The notes under the pieces are model-generated. The model saw only the letters and a list, made by a program, of their open reading frames with translations, did not search any database and was not told the origin of the DNA. The position numbers and the translations under genes were made by a program. DNA of 64,000 nucleotides from assembly GCA_047967505.1 (NCBI GenBank), contig CM106539.1. One strand, given 5' to 3'. Source of the stretch: Dipteris shenzhenensis. Its lineage: Eukaryota; Polypodiophyta; Polypodiopsida; Gleicheniales. Below, piece after piece: positions 1 to 10,854 of the stretch. How positions within the stretch are numbered: the stretch's first letter is position 1; each line of letters starts with the position of its first letter.

Positions 1-110
1 CTCGACTTACGACTGGCACACAGACCGTCAATTTCCTCCACAGGTCTCACTCCACGCTCACGTTGGACTTCTCGTCCAAACCCACAGATCCCTTCTCGTC
101 CTCTAACCTA

Positions 111-123
111 GGCTCTGATACCA
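111..123 (-). promoter_or_regulatory. Copia primer-binding site (minus-strand element)
   Basis: The reverse complement reads TGGTATCAGAGCC, the initiator-methionine-tRNA primer-binding site usual in plant Copia elements. It lies 2 bases inside a sequence that would be the LTR end (TGTCA on the plus strand at 126). The element therefore runs leftward out of the window, so positions 1-110 would be its 5' leader. No coding part is present in the window. Confidence 0.75.
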
Positions 124-125
124 AT

Positions 126-540
126 TGTCAAACTCTCTACCTATTCTAGCCTCTACTGCAGATCACGGGAGCAGCACCATGATTCACCTCCCAGCCAATT
201 CTTGCTAAGGCTAACAAGCGAAAAAACAGAGATCTACGTTCAAATCACATGAATCATTTTCTTCTCTTCTCTCTCTAGCCTTAGCAAACCCCAATTCCCT
301 AGATAGATCTAGATGCCACATGTCATCCATATAGGGCCTTCCTAATGCAACATTTCACCCCTCTCTTGGGATGCATTTAATTCCTTGCCCCTAGGCACAA
401 TCTTAGCACTAGGCCCTTGGTCTCAGATCTATCTAGTCTGGTGCTATCAGCCCTCACCTAGGACCTTGACATTAAATCCCTCCCGATCATTTACATGAAG
501 CGCAAACACATATATTACAGAGATAGATCCTATAAGGGAA
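126..540 (-). repeat. probable 5' LTR of the minus-strand Copia at the left edge
   Basis: Starts with TGTCA immediately beside the primer-binding site, so this side is an LTR terminus. On the minus strand a CCTATATGG TATA-like motif near 330 precedes a CT/GA-rich stretch, as expected for an LTR promoter. The outer (right) boundary is not visible because no second LTR copy is in the window; 540 is only where LINE-1 sequence becomes recognisable. There is no gene here. Confidence 0.45.
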
Positions 541-560
541 ATGTACTGATTCTTCCGAGG

Positions 561-3218
561 TCATGCTACCTCGGCTAGAGCGTAACAAGTCTTAGGAGAA
601 CAAACGGACTGCATTGGAAGTAGTCGCAAAGCCTTTTTGTGAGATTTGCTTTTCCAAAATATCTCCATAGCCTGGGACATATAGGAAGCCAAATGCTTAA
701 AAGACCAGGGAAGAAGAGGCAGATAAAATTGCACATATGCCATGATGATAGACTGTACTATCCGAAGTCAAACGTGTAGAGGCCAAGTGGACAAATGCCA
801 GTATTCCAGCTTCTTGTTTATCTTTTGAAGCACCCATTTGAGCTGTTGTTGAGGGGTGATATTCCAGCCAATGGGATACCCTAAATGCCTCACAATAGTA
901 TGGGAAGAGATAATGTGGCCTGGCCAGAGAAGTGCATGCCAATCAGCTTCTTTCAATGCTAGAAGATTTGATTTCTGAAAGTTAATATGCAGTCCAGCAG
1001 CTATGCCAAAATCATTCAGAGTATGCATCAAATGAGAGAGATCATTTTGAGAATTCCTGGGCATAAAATATGAATCATCAGCATATGCCTGTGCAAGAAA
1101 CTGCTGTGCCCCTGGAATTTGCAAGCCATGAAGCTGCCCTGTATCTGCAAGATGGTCCATATGCAACAATAACGGATGAGTAGCAATGGCATAGAGTAAT
1201 GAACTAAGAGGGCAACCCTGTCTCATCGAGCGGGTCATAGTCCATGTTCTTGACAACCCACCACCAAGCAAACACTGCGCGGTGGCATGAGAATAGAACC
1301 AGTAAATAATATGGACTAGCCGAGGGCCAAATCCCAATTTATGCATAGTCTGAGAAATAAAATCCCAATGGACAGTATCAAATGCTTTCACAATGTCCAC
1401 TTGCAGAATGAGAACATCTTGCTTGGAATATTTGGCATACTCAATTGCAAGCAAAGCATTGGAGATGTTGTCAGTAATCTGTCTTCTGGGAACAAACCCA
1501 TATTGCCTGGGATGAAGTCCTGCTTGCAAGATAAATCGGACCCTGAGGACAATCATTTTGGCAATGAGTTTGTAAATGACTGGCATAAGAGATATGGGCC
1601 GCCAATCAGCCATTGTCTCACACAACCTTTTTTTGGGGATCAATTTGACAAGGCCATGTTTCCAAGAAGGAAGAGATTGTTCTGCCCAAGCATGATTGAT
1701 CATAAGAAGCAGAGTGTTTTTGAGTTCGCCCCAAAATGCACGGAAAAATTCAACAGTCAATCCATCCCAACCAGGAGAGCTGCCTCTACGTAAATGACTC
1801 AAAGCATCATCCAGTTCATTAAGCATAAAGGGCTGTTCCTATGCATGAGCCTGTTCCAGAGACAATATAGGCTGAACATGCATAAGAAATTGAGACCTAG
1901 CTGCATTCACTTGCATTGAATGATCAGGCTGAGGAGAAAAGAGATGCTGGAAATGACTAGAGCATTGCGATTCCAATTCTGATTTGGAGGTGGTCCAGGT
2001 GCCATCATCTTGCTTGATCCTGCAAATATCCTCCTTTCTCCTATCCGCATGCAGGCTTTTAAAGAAGGCTTTGGAGGAACAACCCTTATCCAAAAGGGAT
2101 TTCATGCGAGCTCGGATTTGCCACTTCTTTAATTTGCGAAGATCATTTTGATGAATGAGATGAACCGCATAAGCACAAGAATCCTGTTCAGAGGAGGTAA
2201 GCTGCCTATAAGGGCTGATTATATCCATTTGTTGCTTGTGAGATTGAGCCCATTTCAGCTTAATCCTGAGGTTTCCCATGTAACTCCGTCCATAATCTTG
2301 AATAACAGCCTGCAAACGATGGGCAAGACTGATCCAAGCGAAATCCATGTCCTCCTGAGCATGTAAGAGGAGGGGACGGACAGCCACTCTCACCATGTTC
2401 TGAAATTGTTGATGAAGCAAATAAGCACTATTGACATGGAGTAAGCGACGACCAAAAAAAGGCATATCATCTGTCAAATGTGCTATAGATAATGTCAAAC
2501 ATATTGGAAAGTGATCAGATAGCAAGAGGGAATGATCAACCCATAGTGCACATGTGAAACTAGCATACTGCTGAGCATGCAGCAAATACCATCTGTCAAG
2601 TCAAGCCCAGTAATGAGTAAAGGCATTGTGACAGTATGTATAGCCCATATCTCTGTCCCTTGTTGAGAGCCATAAATCTTCTGCATGCAAGAAAGAAAGC
2701 ATATCCTCCCAATGTCGAAGCTCAGTGGGGATCATGTGAGAATGATGAGTGGTGTTGTCTTGGATGGCAGGTGAATTATTAAAATCTCCACACAAAAAGG
2801 CATTAGACAGCCATGGATATTGTTTGAGGGAGGCCCACATTTGAGCTCTTGTCGCAGAAGTTTGAGAGGCATAAACAGATGCTATTTCATAAAGATCAGC
2901 ATGATAGATGCATCTGATCACCATCCAGCGACCCTGGGGGTCATTGTAAGCAACCGTGGGCTGCATATCATGTTTCACCAGCATGCATACCCCCGAAAAG
3001 GACATTGTACCAGCATAAAATATGTCATAACCAGCAAAGTGGCCTTGTTGGCCAGCCAAGAAGTGTTGGTTGTGTTCCTGTAAAGAAATTACATTGGGGT
3101 GCATTCTATGTACATAATGCCAAAAAAGTCTCCACTTATTGACATTACAAAGACCTTGAACATTGTATGTAATACAAGTGATTGAAGTAGACATAGGAGA
3201 TATGTACAGCCAAACCAA
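561..3218 (-). pseudogene. LINE-1 ORF2: endonuclease + reverse transcriptase, interrupted
   Basis: ORF2 would nick genomic DNA and prime reverse transcription at the nick. The endonuclease begins near 3190 (ITYNVQGL) and keeps the Glu motif (SLQEHN), GDFN and SDHFPI. The RT at 1826-768 keeps motif A (DIVKAFDTVHWDF), motif B (MRQGCPLSSLLY) and the catalytic YADD. The coding line is broken by a stop between the 3218-2601 and 2585-1839 segments, another before the RT, and a stop/frameshift at about 768; thumb-like sequence continues to 561. No RNase H or C-terminal knuckle is visible. The frame is otherwise continuous, so the copy is not very old. Inactive as it stands. Confidence 0.85.
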
Positions 3219-3242
3219 AAAGCATAGTAAAAGTATAAGTTG

Positions 3243-4022
3243 TCAGGCCTCAACCATGACATCGAGGTCCACCTGGCCTCCTGGATCATTGGCTCTATTA
3301 TCCTCATCATTGTCACATACAGGGATGCCCTTCTTGAGCACATCAACCCACAGTTGAGAAGTGAGGCTATCAGCATGGGTAGAGGCCTGACCAGGGGTGG
3401 AAGTAGAGGCATCCCAATGGCGAGATTGTAACGGTCGTGGCTTGAGCGCAAATACCTTTTTGGGTTGCTGCCAGGCACCTTGGGGAGAGGCAGGAGATTC
3501 TGAAATTTTACCCTTTCCTTTATCCTTTTGCTTGGCTGAAATCTGAACCACATTTTCTTTGGGAGGGACAGATTTAGATGCCGCATCACCCAACTTGCTA
3601 GGCATAGCTTTAGGCCCCGGACCATAAGTTGGAGGGGAAGTATTTTCTGGAGCAATAGCTGTAGGTGGGAGCTGATGCAGGACTGCAGGGCACTGTGAGG
3701 CTAGGTGGCCAAACTTATGACATGTGAAGCAAGCACCCGCAAATACTCCCCATTTCAAATCAAAATATTTTTCTCCCAAGGGAACATCCTCCACCTCTAC
3801 CGCAATGGAAGGAGGGGTTGGGTGATCTGTATCCCAAAGAACACAAAACCGATTTCGATTACCCGAAGGACGGGGTGGGCATACAACTTGCCCCAAAGTA
3901 GCTGCCAGGCTTGGTAACTTAGCCCTCATATAATCCGGAAAGTCCACTACCTCAACCCATACAGGGCAATGATGTCGAATGAGACCATGATAATCCTTAT
4001 TTGGCGACCATGGCATGACATG
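3243..4022 (-). pseudogene. LINE-1 ORF1 protein (DUF4283-like with CCHC zinc knuckle), 5' truncated
   Basis: This would be the nucleic-acid-binding ORF1 protein of a plant LINE, which coats the element RNA. The frame holds a DUF4283-like N-terminal segment (the region around PVWVEVVDFPDYM), then the knuckle CFTCHKFGHLASQC (C-X2-C-X4-H-X4-C), then a Ser/Pro/Lys-rich tail typical of the family. The frame stays open into the adjacent (GT)n repeat as an alternating Val-Cys run, which is an artefact of the repeat. The true start codon and the first part of the protein are missing. It ends about 25 bp before the ORF2 frame. LINE identity is firm; function is inferred from family knowledge. Confidence 0.8.
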
Positions 4023-4024
4023 CA

Positions 4025-4025
<1 letters not shown>

Positions 4026-4073
<48 letters not shown>

Positions 4074-4075
4074 CT

Positions 4076-4120
<45 letters not shown>
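4026..4120. repeat. (CA)n dinucleotide microsatellite
   Basis: Two perfect CA runs separated by a short CAGCTTAACA interruption. The interruption resembles the AGCTTAAAC that follows the array, which suggests the array grew by duplication of a CA run plus its flank. It forms the exact junction between the truncated LINE-1 ORF1 and upstream DNA. Confidence 0.95.
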
Positions 4121-4123
<3 letters not shown>

Positions 4124-4519
4124 CTTAAACTTTATTCTTCCACAAGATGGGGGCAAAACAGGCTCAAAGGTGAGCACAAATAGACATCTAGCAAAAGGGG
4201 CTGGGAACAAACATTGCTGGAACTCTCCTGCTACAAACACTTCACTAGTGCGCTGCCTACTGTTGAGGCTTCAGTTCAAGTGAATGAAATGTGTGGAGGC
4301 TAGGGGTTTTTATATAGGCTGCCCCAAATAGCCAACTGGTCCTACTGCTGCACCGACTACCCTGCAGATCCCCACTGACTAGACCTGTTGCAAAACCGAC
4401 CTGCTGTACCTTGGTTTAACTCAGGGTTTGGTCAAAAATGTGGGTGCCTGTTGTCCAAGCTATAAATAGGCCCTAGCAAGCCATCTACCAGGCTGTTTGT
4501 GCAGCCATCTACCACGTGA
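4121..4519 (-). promoter_or_regulatory. possible LTR/promoter remnant (TATA box, polyadenylation signal)
   Basis: No gene here. On the minus strand a TATA-like CCTATATAAAAA (about 4306-4317) is followed about 170 bp later by AATAAA (4131-4136), the spacing expected of an LTR's TATA box and polyadenylation signal. It sits just upstream of the LINE-1 junction. On the plus strand there is a second TATA-like CTATAAATAGG near 4461. No repeated partner copy was found, so this stays a suggestion. Confidence 0.3.
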
Positions 4520-5330
4520 CCTGTGTCCTATCTCAGTGCGGCAGATTTAGGGTGATCCATCCTTGCAGCCAGCCATCCGTGCTGATGTCGGCATGTCGGT
4601 GTCTTCCAGATTACCTCATCACATGCTGCAATGCAAGCAACTTTGTACTCCACCTCTATAGAAGAAAGAGTGATTGTTGGTTGTCTCTTACCTAGCCATG
4701 AAATGACCTCTGAAGCAAGAATAAAGCTATAGCTAGTAGTCAAATGCCAAGTGTCCCAATCACCTGCCAATCTGAGTCACAAAAACCACCCAACTCTATA
4801 TCCGTGCTGTATGCGATACTGTATGTGCTAAGGGTACCTTAGCTTTCGTAATCTTGCCTTTCAGTGATTCTCTTTGGGTTTCGAAGAAAGTTGACAGATC
4901 ACACCAACAAAATAAGAAATGTTTGGCTTGGTTTTGGTCAGATAGAGCAAACTGCCTACCGACCTCCAATACCTGTTGGCATCAACCAGTTGAGATGTAT
5001 CTTGAGCACTTACCCACCTCCATTGGTGTCACTGCCTCCTTGCAGTCCTCCATCTAGAACCACTTCAGTATCTGACAATAATACTTCTCTTGAGAGATGA
5101 AGATGGTGCGTTCTTTCTACTCGACTTCTATCCTGAGAAGTAATGAAGAGGACCGAGATCCGTCATCTCCTTCATCAAAAGCTTCTTGACATGTGAGATC
5201 CTCTCCTCATGATCACATGTAATTACTAAGTCATCTACATACAAGATTACTACTATTCTTATTTCCCCCTTTGGGAAGAGATTCAGGTTAGCATCCGATT
5301 ACTTTGATTCAACCTGATTACGGTGAAGAA
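4520..5330 (-). pseudogene. Copia-A pol remnant: RT C-terminus and RNase H
   Basis: Decayed Copia polymerase on the minus strand. From high to low coordinates: a segment ending in the catalytic motif ILYVDDLVIT (about 5230-5260), the ERISHVKKLL helix and LGPLHYF; then the RT-RNase H linker with SLLYLTKTKPNISY (about 4980); then RNase H with LAGDWDT, SWLGKRQPT and LSSIEVEYKVA (4770-4600). Frames change several times. It ends before the usual Copia C-terminus and no PPT or LTR follows. I infer that it is the 3' part of the same old element whose gag lies at 17499-18237, because the Copia-B target duplication joins those two flanks and the orientation agrees. Confidence 0.8.
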
Positions 5331-6634
5331 CTCATTTGATGACTTCGATTCCAACAAAGGGTACGCATGGCGAAAGACTGATATAATAGCCTAGGAGCTC
5401 ACACAGTGTGTGTGGGAGTGGAATCACAAACTTCTTAAACTTATGTGCATCACATAGATGTGCAGACTTATCAATAGACAATGGACCAGCCAGATATAGA
5501 AGCTACCAAAATAATATATATTTCCGTCCAAAGCTATGGATACAATACAAAAGAGAGAGATCCAAAGTCCCACCAGAGCGTGGTCTTTTGATCTTACCAC
5601 AAGATACTTCTACTATCTGCCGGATATCTCTAGACTTGAGCCTGCGTGCTCCACCTCGAGCATATGTAGACTCTTCGTCCTGATCCTTTCCACCTTGCTG
5701 TCCGGAAGCCAGCCTAGGTGGGCAGCACCTTGCTGAGCTAGGTCTGCAGCTCTACAGCCCACTTGTCTTCTCCTGGATGGAGGCCCACAAGTGGCTGGTC
5801 TGTTGCTCCTGCTGCTCCCTGAAGTGCTGTTTATAGGCCCCAAGGGCTGGAAAACCTACCAACCCAGCAGCCTTAAATGGCTGACTGCTGGTCGGTTCAA
5901 TTCCCCTCCCTGGCCGACTGGTTGGGCCCCTTCTAGGGCTCCATATCTAGGGCCTTTGGCCCTCATTTCATTGCAGGGGCCTAGCCCCTATGCAGGCCTG
6001 CCTGGCCGACCTGGTGGGGCTATAAATATGCCCCCAGAGCCAGTCCCTTGCAGCCCTCATTGCTGCTGCTCCTGGCCACCTGGGTGCCCACTCTCCAGCC
6101 CTAATCCAGGGCCTCCAAACAGGCCCAAAACCTGCTCCACATCTGCGCTTATCCATCCTGCACATCCCGCCACGTGGCAGCCCTGTTTCTCTTAGGCAAT
6201 CAGGTCCTCTCTCCATGTGGACAGTCTCTGGATCTCCTTCTGCCAGATCTGCCCTCCAGGAAGCCCTTCCATTGCCATGTATCTCTTCGTATGTGCTGCC
6301 CACGTGACAACCATCATGCTGTCCATGTGGCAGCCCCTTTGTGTCCGAGATTTGAAGAAGCACCCACACTTTTCCTTTTGCCTTCGAAGAAGGCCCATTC
6401 CTTCCAATCTCACATTACCGAGACTTATGAAGAGCAGATTCTCTCCACAGCATGCTATAAAGGTTCAAATGAAGAACATCAAGTACATACCAGATCATTG
6501 TACTGCTTGTGTGCTTGCTCTGAAAGCAAACCATCACCTCATCGAGGCACATACTAATAACCTGTGTAATCCTATACTATCCCCTTCTGAATTACAGCAC
6601 TATCTGAACATGAAACCCTAGGGCACTCCATGGA
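5331..6634. other. GC-rich stretch without a recognisable gene
   Basis: About 1.3 kb, with the 5600-6400 part clearly richer in G+C than its neighbours. Open frames exist on both strands but are low-complexity and match no family I know. It contains a plus-strand TATA-like CTATAAATATG (about 6020) and repeated CACGTGGCAGCCC-like words (about 6171, and a variant near 6325), which contain a G-box core. It lies where Copia-A would be expected to carry protease, integrase and the start of RT, so it is probably unrelated DNA that replaced that part. It could be an LTR of another family. Confidence 0.4.
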
Positions 6635-6639
6635 ATCCA
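6635..6639. repeat. target-site duplication ATCCA, left copy (Copia-B)
   Basis: ATCCA directly abuts the LTR end TGACAAAATATG at 6640. The same five bases follow the other LTR at 17494-17498. Five bases is the normal Copia duplication length. Confidence 0.85.
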
Positions 6640-6849
6640 TGACAAAATATGAAGAGGGGAGATGAGGAGAGAGGGCACAGCTAGAGAGCACACCACAAAT
6701 GACTAACTGTACACTAGATTTAGTTGAAAAATGTAGAATATATACAAACCCATTTAGGGTTAGGGCTTCTAACCCTTTCCTTTTTAGCACTCTAAATGTG
6801 TTAGTGCTATGCACATGTAATCACATGATATTGAGCTGATCTCTCAACA
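6640..6849 (-). repeat. Copia-B 3' LTR
   Basis: Reads TGTTGAGAGATC...TTTTGTCA on the minus strand, 210 bp. It aligns along its whole length with 17263-17493, which is 21 bp longer mainly through a 17-bp insertion in the GAGGAGAG-rich part and an extra TTAGGG unit. Base differences are few, so the insertion is not ancient. Confidence 0.9.
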
Positions 6850-6925
6850 CCTTCCCTCAAGATCAACATCATGAAGTAGGCCTTCCCTCAAGATCAACAT
6901 CATGAAGTAGGCCTTCCCTCAAGAT
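6850..6925 (-). repeat. Copia-B polypurine tract, present in triplicate
   Basis: A 31-bp unit repeats perfectly (6850-6880, 6881-6911) and starts a third time (6912-6925). On the minus strand each unit ends in TTGAGGGAAGG, the polypurine tract that primes plus-strand DNA synthesis; only the copy touching 6849 is in the working position. RNase H coding sequence, expected before the tract, is missing, and the RT reading frame runs straight into the repeats. Confidence 0.85.
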
Positions 6926-7917
6926 GAGCTGCGTGTAGTATGTGTCATTGACTGTAGGCTTTTTTGAATCTTTTGTAAGTTTCAAACTCTGTTCCATGGG
7001 AGTGGCTGCAATCTTATAATCTGCCATATGAAACTTCTTCAGGAGACTGTCAATATATTTGAGCTGACTCATAAAGGTGCTGTCTGAATCTCTCTAGAAC
7101 TCAATACCAAGACAATAGTGCATAAGTCCAAGATCTTTCATGTCGAACTCTGCAGATAAGTCTTGTAATAGTGCATAAGTCCAAGATCTTTCATGTCGAA
7201 CTCTGCAGATAAGTCTTGTTTTAGCTTTTTGATGAAGCTATCCTTGCTTTTGGTCACAATTAGATCATTTACGTACAAAAGTGCAATAGTAATGTCTTCC
7301 CCTTGAACTTTGCAGTAGAGAGTATGATCTGCATCAAATTTCATGTATCCCAGATGAGCAAAATACTTGTCGATTCTACTGTACCAACTTCTGGGTACTT
7401 GCTTTAAGCCGTAGAGACTTTTCTTGAGATGGCAAACCTGATTCTCTTTTCCTAGTTCAACATAAGCTATTGGTTGTTGCATGTAGACTTCCTCATTTAG
7501 GTAACCATTGAGAAATGCATTCTTGACATCGAGCTAATACACATTTCATCTGCTGAGTGTCGCTAGTGATATCAAGAATCGTATGGAATCCATCTTTGCT
7601 ACTGGAGCATAAGTCTCATCATAATCTTAACCATATTGTTGTGCAAATCCTTCTGCAACTAGTTTGGCTTTGTATCTTTCAATGCTTTCATTTGGATTGT
7701 ACTTCACTTTGTATACCCATTTGTTTGCTATGGCCTTCTTTTCTGGTGGAAGGTCGCATAATTCCCAAGTGTTGTTATTGTACAAAGCATCCATTTCTTC
7801 GTTTACAGCAGTTTTCCATTCTAGTTTGTCAACTGCGTCTTCGAAGTACAGCCATGATGGTAGTCGTAAGAGCATAGTTAGTGGTTTCAACCTGAATTGC
7901 TTTGTCTTTCTGAGCAT
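6926..7917 (-). pseudogene. Copia-B reverse transcriptase remnant
   Basis: The RT domain of a Copia polyprotein on the minus strand. It begins near 7917 with a segment containing WKTAVNEEMDAL, then NKWVYKVKYNPN, AYVELGKENQVCHLKKSLYGLKQ (about 7440), LYVNDLIVTKS (about 7250; the catalytic YVDD appears as YVND) and SLLKKFHMADYK (about 7030). Frames are disrupted and a perfect 53-bp tandem duplication at 7114-7219 breaks the region after motif C. The RNase H domain that should follow is absent. Confidence 0.82.
7114..7219. repeat. perfect 53-bp tandem duplication in Copia-B RT
   Basis: 7114-7166 and 7167-7219 are identical by eye. 53 is not a multiple of 3, so it frameshifts the RT. Related Copia elements have a single copy of this stretch (the DLG-LHYY region), so the duplication arose after insertion or in the direct parent. 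Confidence 0.9.
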
Positions 7918-8972
7918 ATGTTAATCTGATTGGAGGTCTGCTTTCCCTAGTAGATCGTCTGAGTTGTGGTGGTTCTTCTCGGGGTGCTTTTGGCAATTCT
8001 TGCTCTTCTTCATCAATCTTTTCTGTAGATGACTGTGTAATTGGTACATCTATCTCCTGTGTATTTGAGGTTTTCCATTCTGACTCCTCATTAAAGATTA
8101 CATCTCTGGAGATATGACTTTTCAGTTGATGGAATTATACAACTTGTATGATTTGTTGTCTTCACTGTAGCCAACCATGATGCATTTGCATGACTTCGCA
8201 TCCAATTTTTTGCGACGATCGTCATGTATGTGGGCATATGCTATGCAACCAAATATGCGAAGATGCCCAATGCGTGGCTTGTGTCCAGTGAATGCTTCAT
8301 AAGGTGTCATACCTTCAATTGGTTCGGTCGGAAGCCGATTAAGCAAGTAGTTTGTAGTGGCTATTGCTTCTGCCCAATACTAATTTGGAAGATGCTTCTC
8401 ACTGAGCATTGCTCTAGCACTGTCTACTAAAGTACCATTCTTCCTTTCAGCTCTTGCATTATGTTGAGGAGTATCTGCACAAGTGAATTGTCTTCGAATG
8501 CTGTGACTTCTGCAAAAGTTTATAAATGCTGAAGACATGTATTTACCTCCTCTATCTAATCTCATGAATTTGATCTTTCTGCCTGTCTGGTTTTCTACCA
8601 TGACTTTGAATTCTTGAAATCTGAAAAACACTTTAGATTTCTCTTTCAGAAAGTAGACCCAACAATATATGCTGTAGTTGTCGATGAAAGTAAAGTAGTA
8701 AAGTGAACCATTGATGCTGTAGGTCTGGGCATAACCCCATATATTTGTATGAATCAAATCAAGAATACCTTGTGCTCGAGAGGTACTTCTGCCGAAATTG
8801 GCTCGCTTTTGTTTACCGAAGCAGCATGCTTTGCAAACTTCTCCAAGAAACTAGAGTTTTGGGATTCCAATTGCCATATTCTGATTTTTGAGCTCTATCA
8901 AGCTTTTGAAATTGACATGTCCATATCTCTTGTGCCATTGTTATATGAGATAATGTACCACTGTTGATGTAC
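7918..8972 (-). pseudogene. Copia-B integrase remnant
   Basis: From 8972 downward the minus strand encodes a degraded GAG-pre-integrase segment (about 8945-8813), then the integrase core at 8757-8380 with LIHTNIWG (first catalytic Asp replaced by Asn), the MRLDRGGKY segment (second Asp) and ARAERKNGTL (Glu). The C-terminal part at 8346-8122 has GMTPYEAFTGHKP, IFGCIAYAHI and CIMVGYSEDNKSYKLY. Frames shift between segments. The upstream end stops exactly at the Gypsy-C LTR, where protease and gag should begin. Confidence 0.85.
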
Positions 8973-10854
8973 TGTGACGCCAAAAATTGATATTTTTTAT
9001 TTGGCATTGGTATTGTTTTTCTCTATGTTTGATAAGAGTTTGAGTATCAAGTGATAGCCTAGCGAGTCTCACTTATTTCTATTTTCTAAGATATTATATG
9101 GGATTGAGAAGATGAGTGAAATGGATCATTATAAATACCATGTATATGAATGATAAATACCTTGGTATGGGGTGAGAGTTATTTGTGTATGGAATATTAT
9201 GGGGTTTTTAGAAAATAGGAAGAGTGAGCCATATAAAAAGGTGGGCTCATGTCCATGTGTTCCAATAATATAAGAGAGATCACATGCCAAGTGTGTGGAA
9301 GGCATGTGAAGGAGTGTGGAGTCAAGAGGAATCCTTCTAGAATTCCTATGTAGAATAAGAAGGATGTGGACATATTAAAAAGAGATATGGACTCCATGTG
9401 GGGAGACTCTTGACTTTCTCAATATTTTAAGAGTCTTGAGCATCTTTTGATGGGACACATGGCAAGAGTAGCCAAAAAGGACATGGATGGTGACATACGG
9501 GCTTATGTGATTGATGGGAAAGGAATCTACAGGTAGCAATTGTAAATGGGTGAAGGAGGGTGACAAAATCTCTATAAAAGGAGCCTTCCTCTCCCTTGTT
9601 CATCATCTCTTCCACCATTAGGTCTCATGTTGCTGTAGCTCTAGTCTCCTTAAGCCTCTTCCACGAGTCTTCTCTCCCTCTTGTAGATATTCTCTTATGT
9701 AGACTCTTGAGTCCATCTCTCTCTAGTTCTTTCTCTCTCTATGAGTAGACTTGGAGCTTCCGCTCCCTCTTGTATGTATGAAACCTCTTCTTCTCCCTTG
9801 TGTTTGTAGTATTTTGAGTTGCATTGGAGTGGAGCCTCACTCTATTGACAATGAAGATCACTTCGTATTCCCTCTCTTGAGTCTCTCTTCTCTTTTCTTT
9901 CTTTCAAAGCCTTAAACGTTCTTTCTATTCGGCTGCTCATTGCACACACATGGTCCATCTATTTCTCGAGCCACTAAGGGAGTTACTTACCCTCTTTTAG
10001 GCGACATCTATGAGTGGTGGATCGTTGATGAAGGTGGAGTCTTGAGGGAGCATCTTGCTCAGGCGAAATTAGCATGGGTGGAGGACAGTTTTTATGACAA
10101 TTTGACCCCCTGTTAGTGTTTTGCTCATAACTTTCTGCTCGGTAGTCCGATTTTGATGAAACTTATATCAACGCGAAGCTCTCTTCAAGGATCATGTCTC
10201 TATATGATTACATTTTGAATCAGATACTACAGCAAAAAGTTATGAGTCTCTGTGTCTGACAGTCTGTTTTCATGATAGTTTTTACCCCTGTCTAGTAAAC
10301 TGTCTATAACTTTCTGGCCGCTGCTTTGTTTCTTATGAAATGTATATCAGCCCATCTCCAGGCGTATCTCTATATGTGTTCCAATCTTTGATATTATGTC
10401 TCTATTAACAGTTATAGGCCTCTGTGTCTAATGACAGTTTGCAGAGTGTTTTAAGCTAATTGTATAAGTATGTATAAAGGAGGTGCAATGTTTCCTTGGA
10501 ACCTACCCATCCGATCCAATCAGCCTCTTCAAACTTCTCGATATATATTAGTTCATGTCATGTTGAGCTGCAAGATCTTCTTTCACCAACGTATCGCTCA
10601 TCTCTTTGCACAGACCAGCTTGCTGAGATTATGGCCTTTGCTGATTCTTTCCTTCTCCCTATGCTTGACTATAACATCACTTGGGATGTTATCATCTTCA
10701 TTCTCATCTAAGGGAGGAAAGTATGGTGTGGTATCTTGGCATAAAAGCTTCTTTTTAATGTCTCTTTCTCAGTGATAAATATCTTTGTCATTCAATTCAA
10801 AAGTAGTAGGAAGTGAAGAGGTGCGTGAAGTTTATTACCCCCAACTTCATGTCA
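8973..10854 (+). repeat. Gypsy-C 5' LTR
   Basis: Aligns end to end with 15373-17254 at high similarity. It has a TATA box near 9571 followed by a CT-rich leader (about 9590-9750), and in its distal third two diverged copies of a roughly 175-bp unit (about 10085-10260 and 10268-10445). No long coding frame. Confidence 0.92.
9565..9600 (+). promoter_or_regulatory. Gypsy-C LTR promoter (TATA box)
   Basis: CTATAAAAGGAG at about 9571 is followed by a pyrimidine-rich leader, the usual plant retrotransposon promoter layout. The same motif is conserved at about 15979 in the right LTR, where it would direct transcription into flanking DNA. Confidence 0.55.

Larger units (their letters stand above)
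561..4022 (-). mobile_element. LINE-1: non-LTR retrotransposon, nearly full coding span
   Basis: A minus-strand plant LINE in the expected order: ORF1 with a CCHC knuckle (4022-3243), then ORF2 with AP-endonuclease (3218-about 2520) and reverse transcriptase (1826-768), with thumb sequence down to 561. Only a few stops and frameshifts break ORF2, so the copy is moderately old. The 5' end is lost: ORF1 is fused directly to a (GT)n microsatellite. No poly-A tail or target duplication could be recognised at the 3' side, where the sequence passes into the Copia LTR. Confidence 0.85.

Noticed and set aside
1341-1793. Plus-strand 150-codon frame opposite the LINE-1 RT
   Set aside because: Antisense shadow of the RT domain with no independent support.
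3947-4283. Open frames encoding His-Thr or Val-Cys runs
   Set aside because: Translations of the (CA)n microsatellite in different frames; not proteins apart from the LINE-1 ORF1 portion after the repeat.
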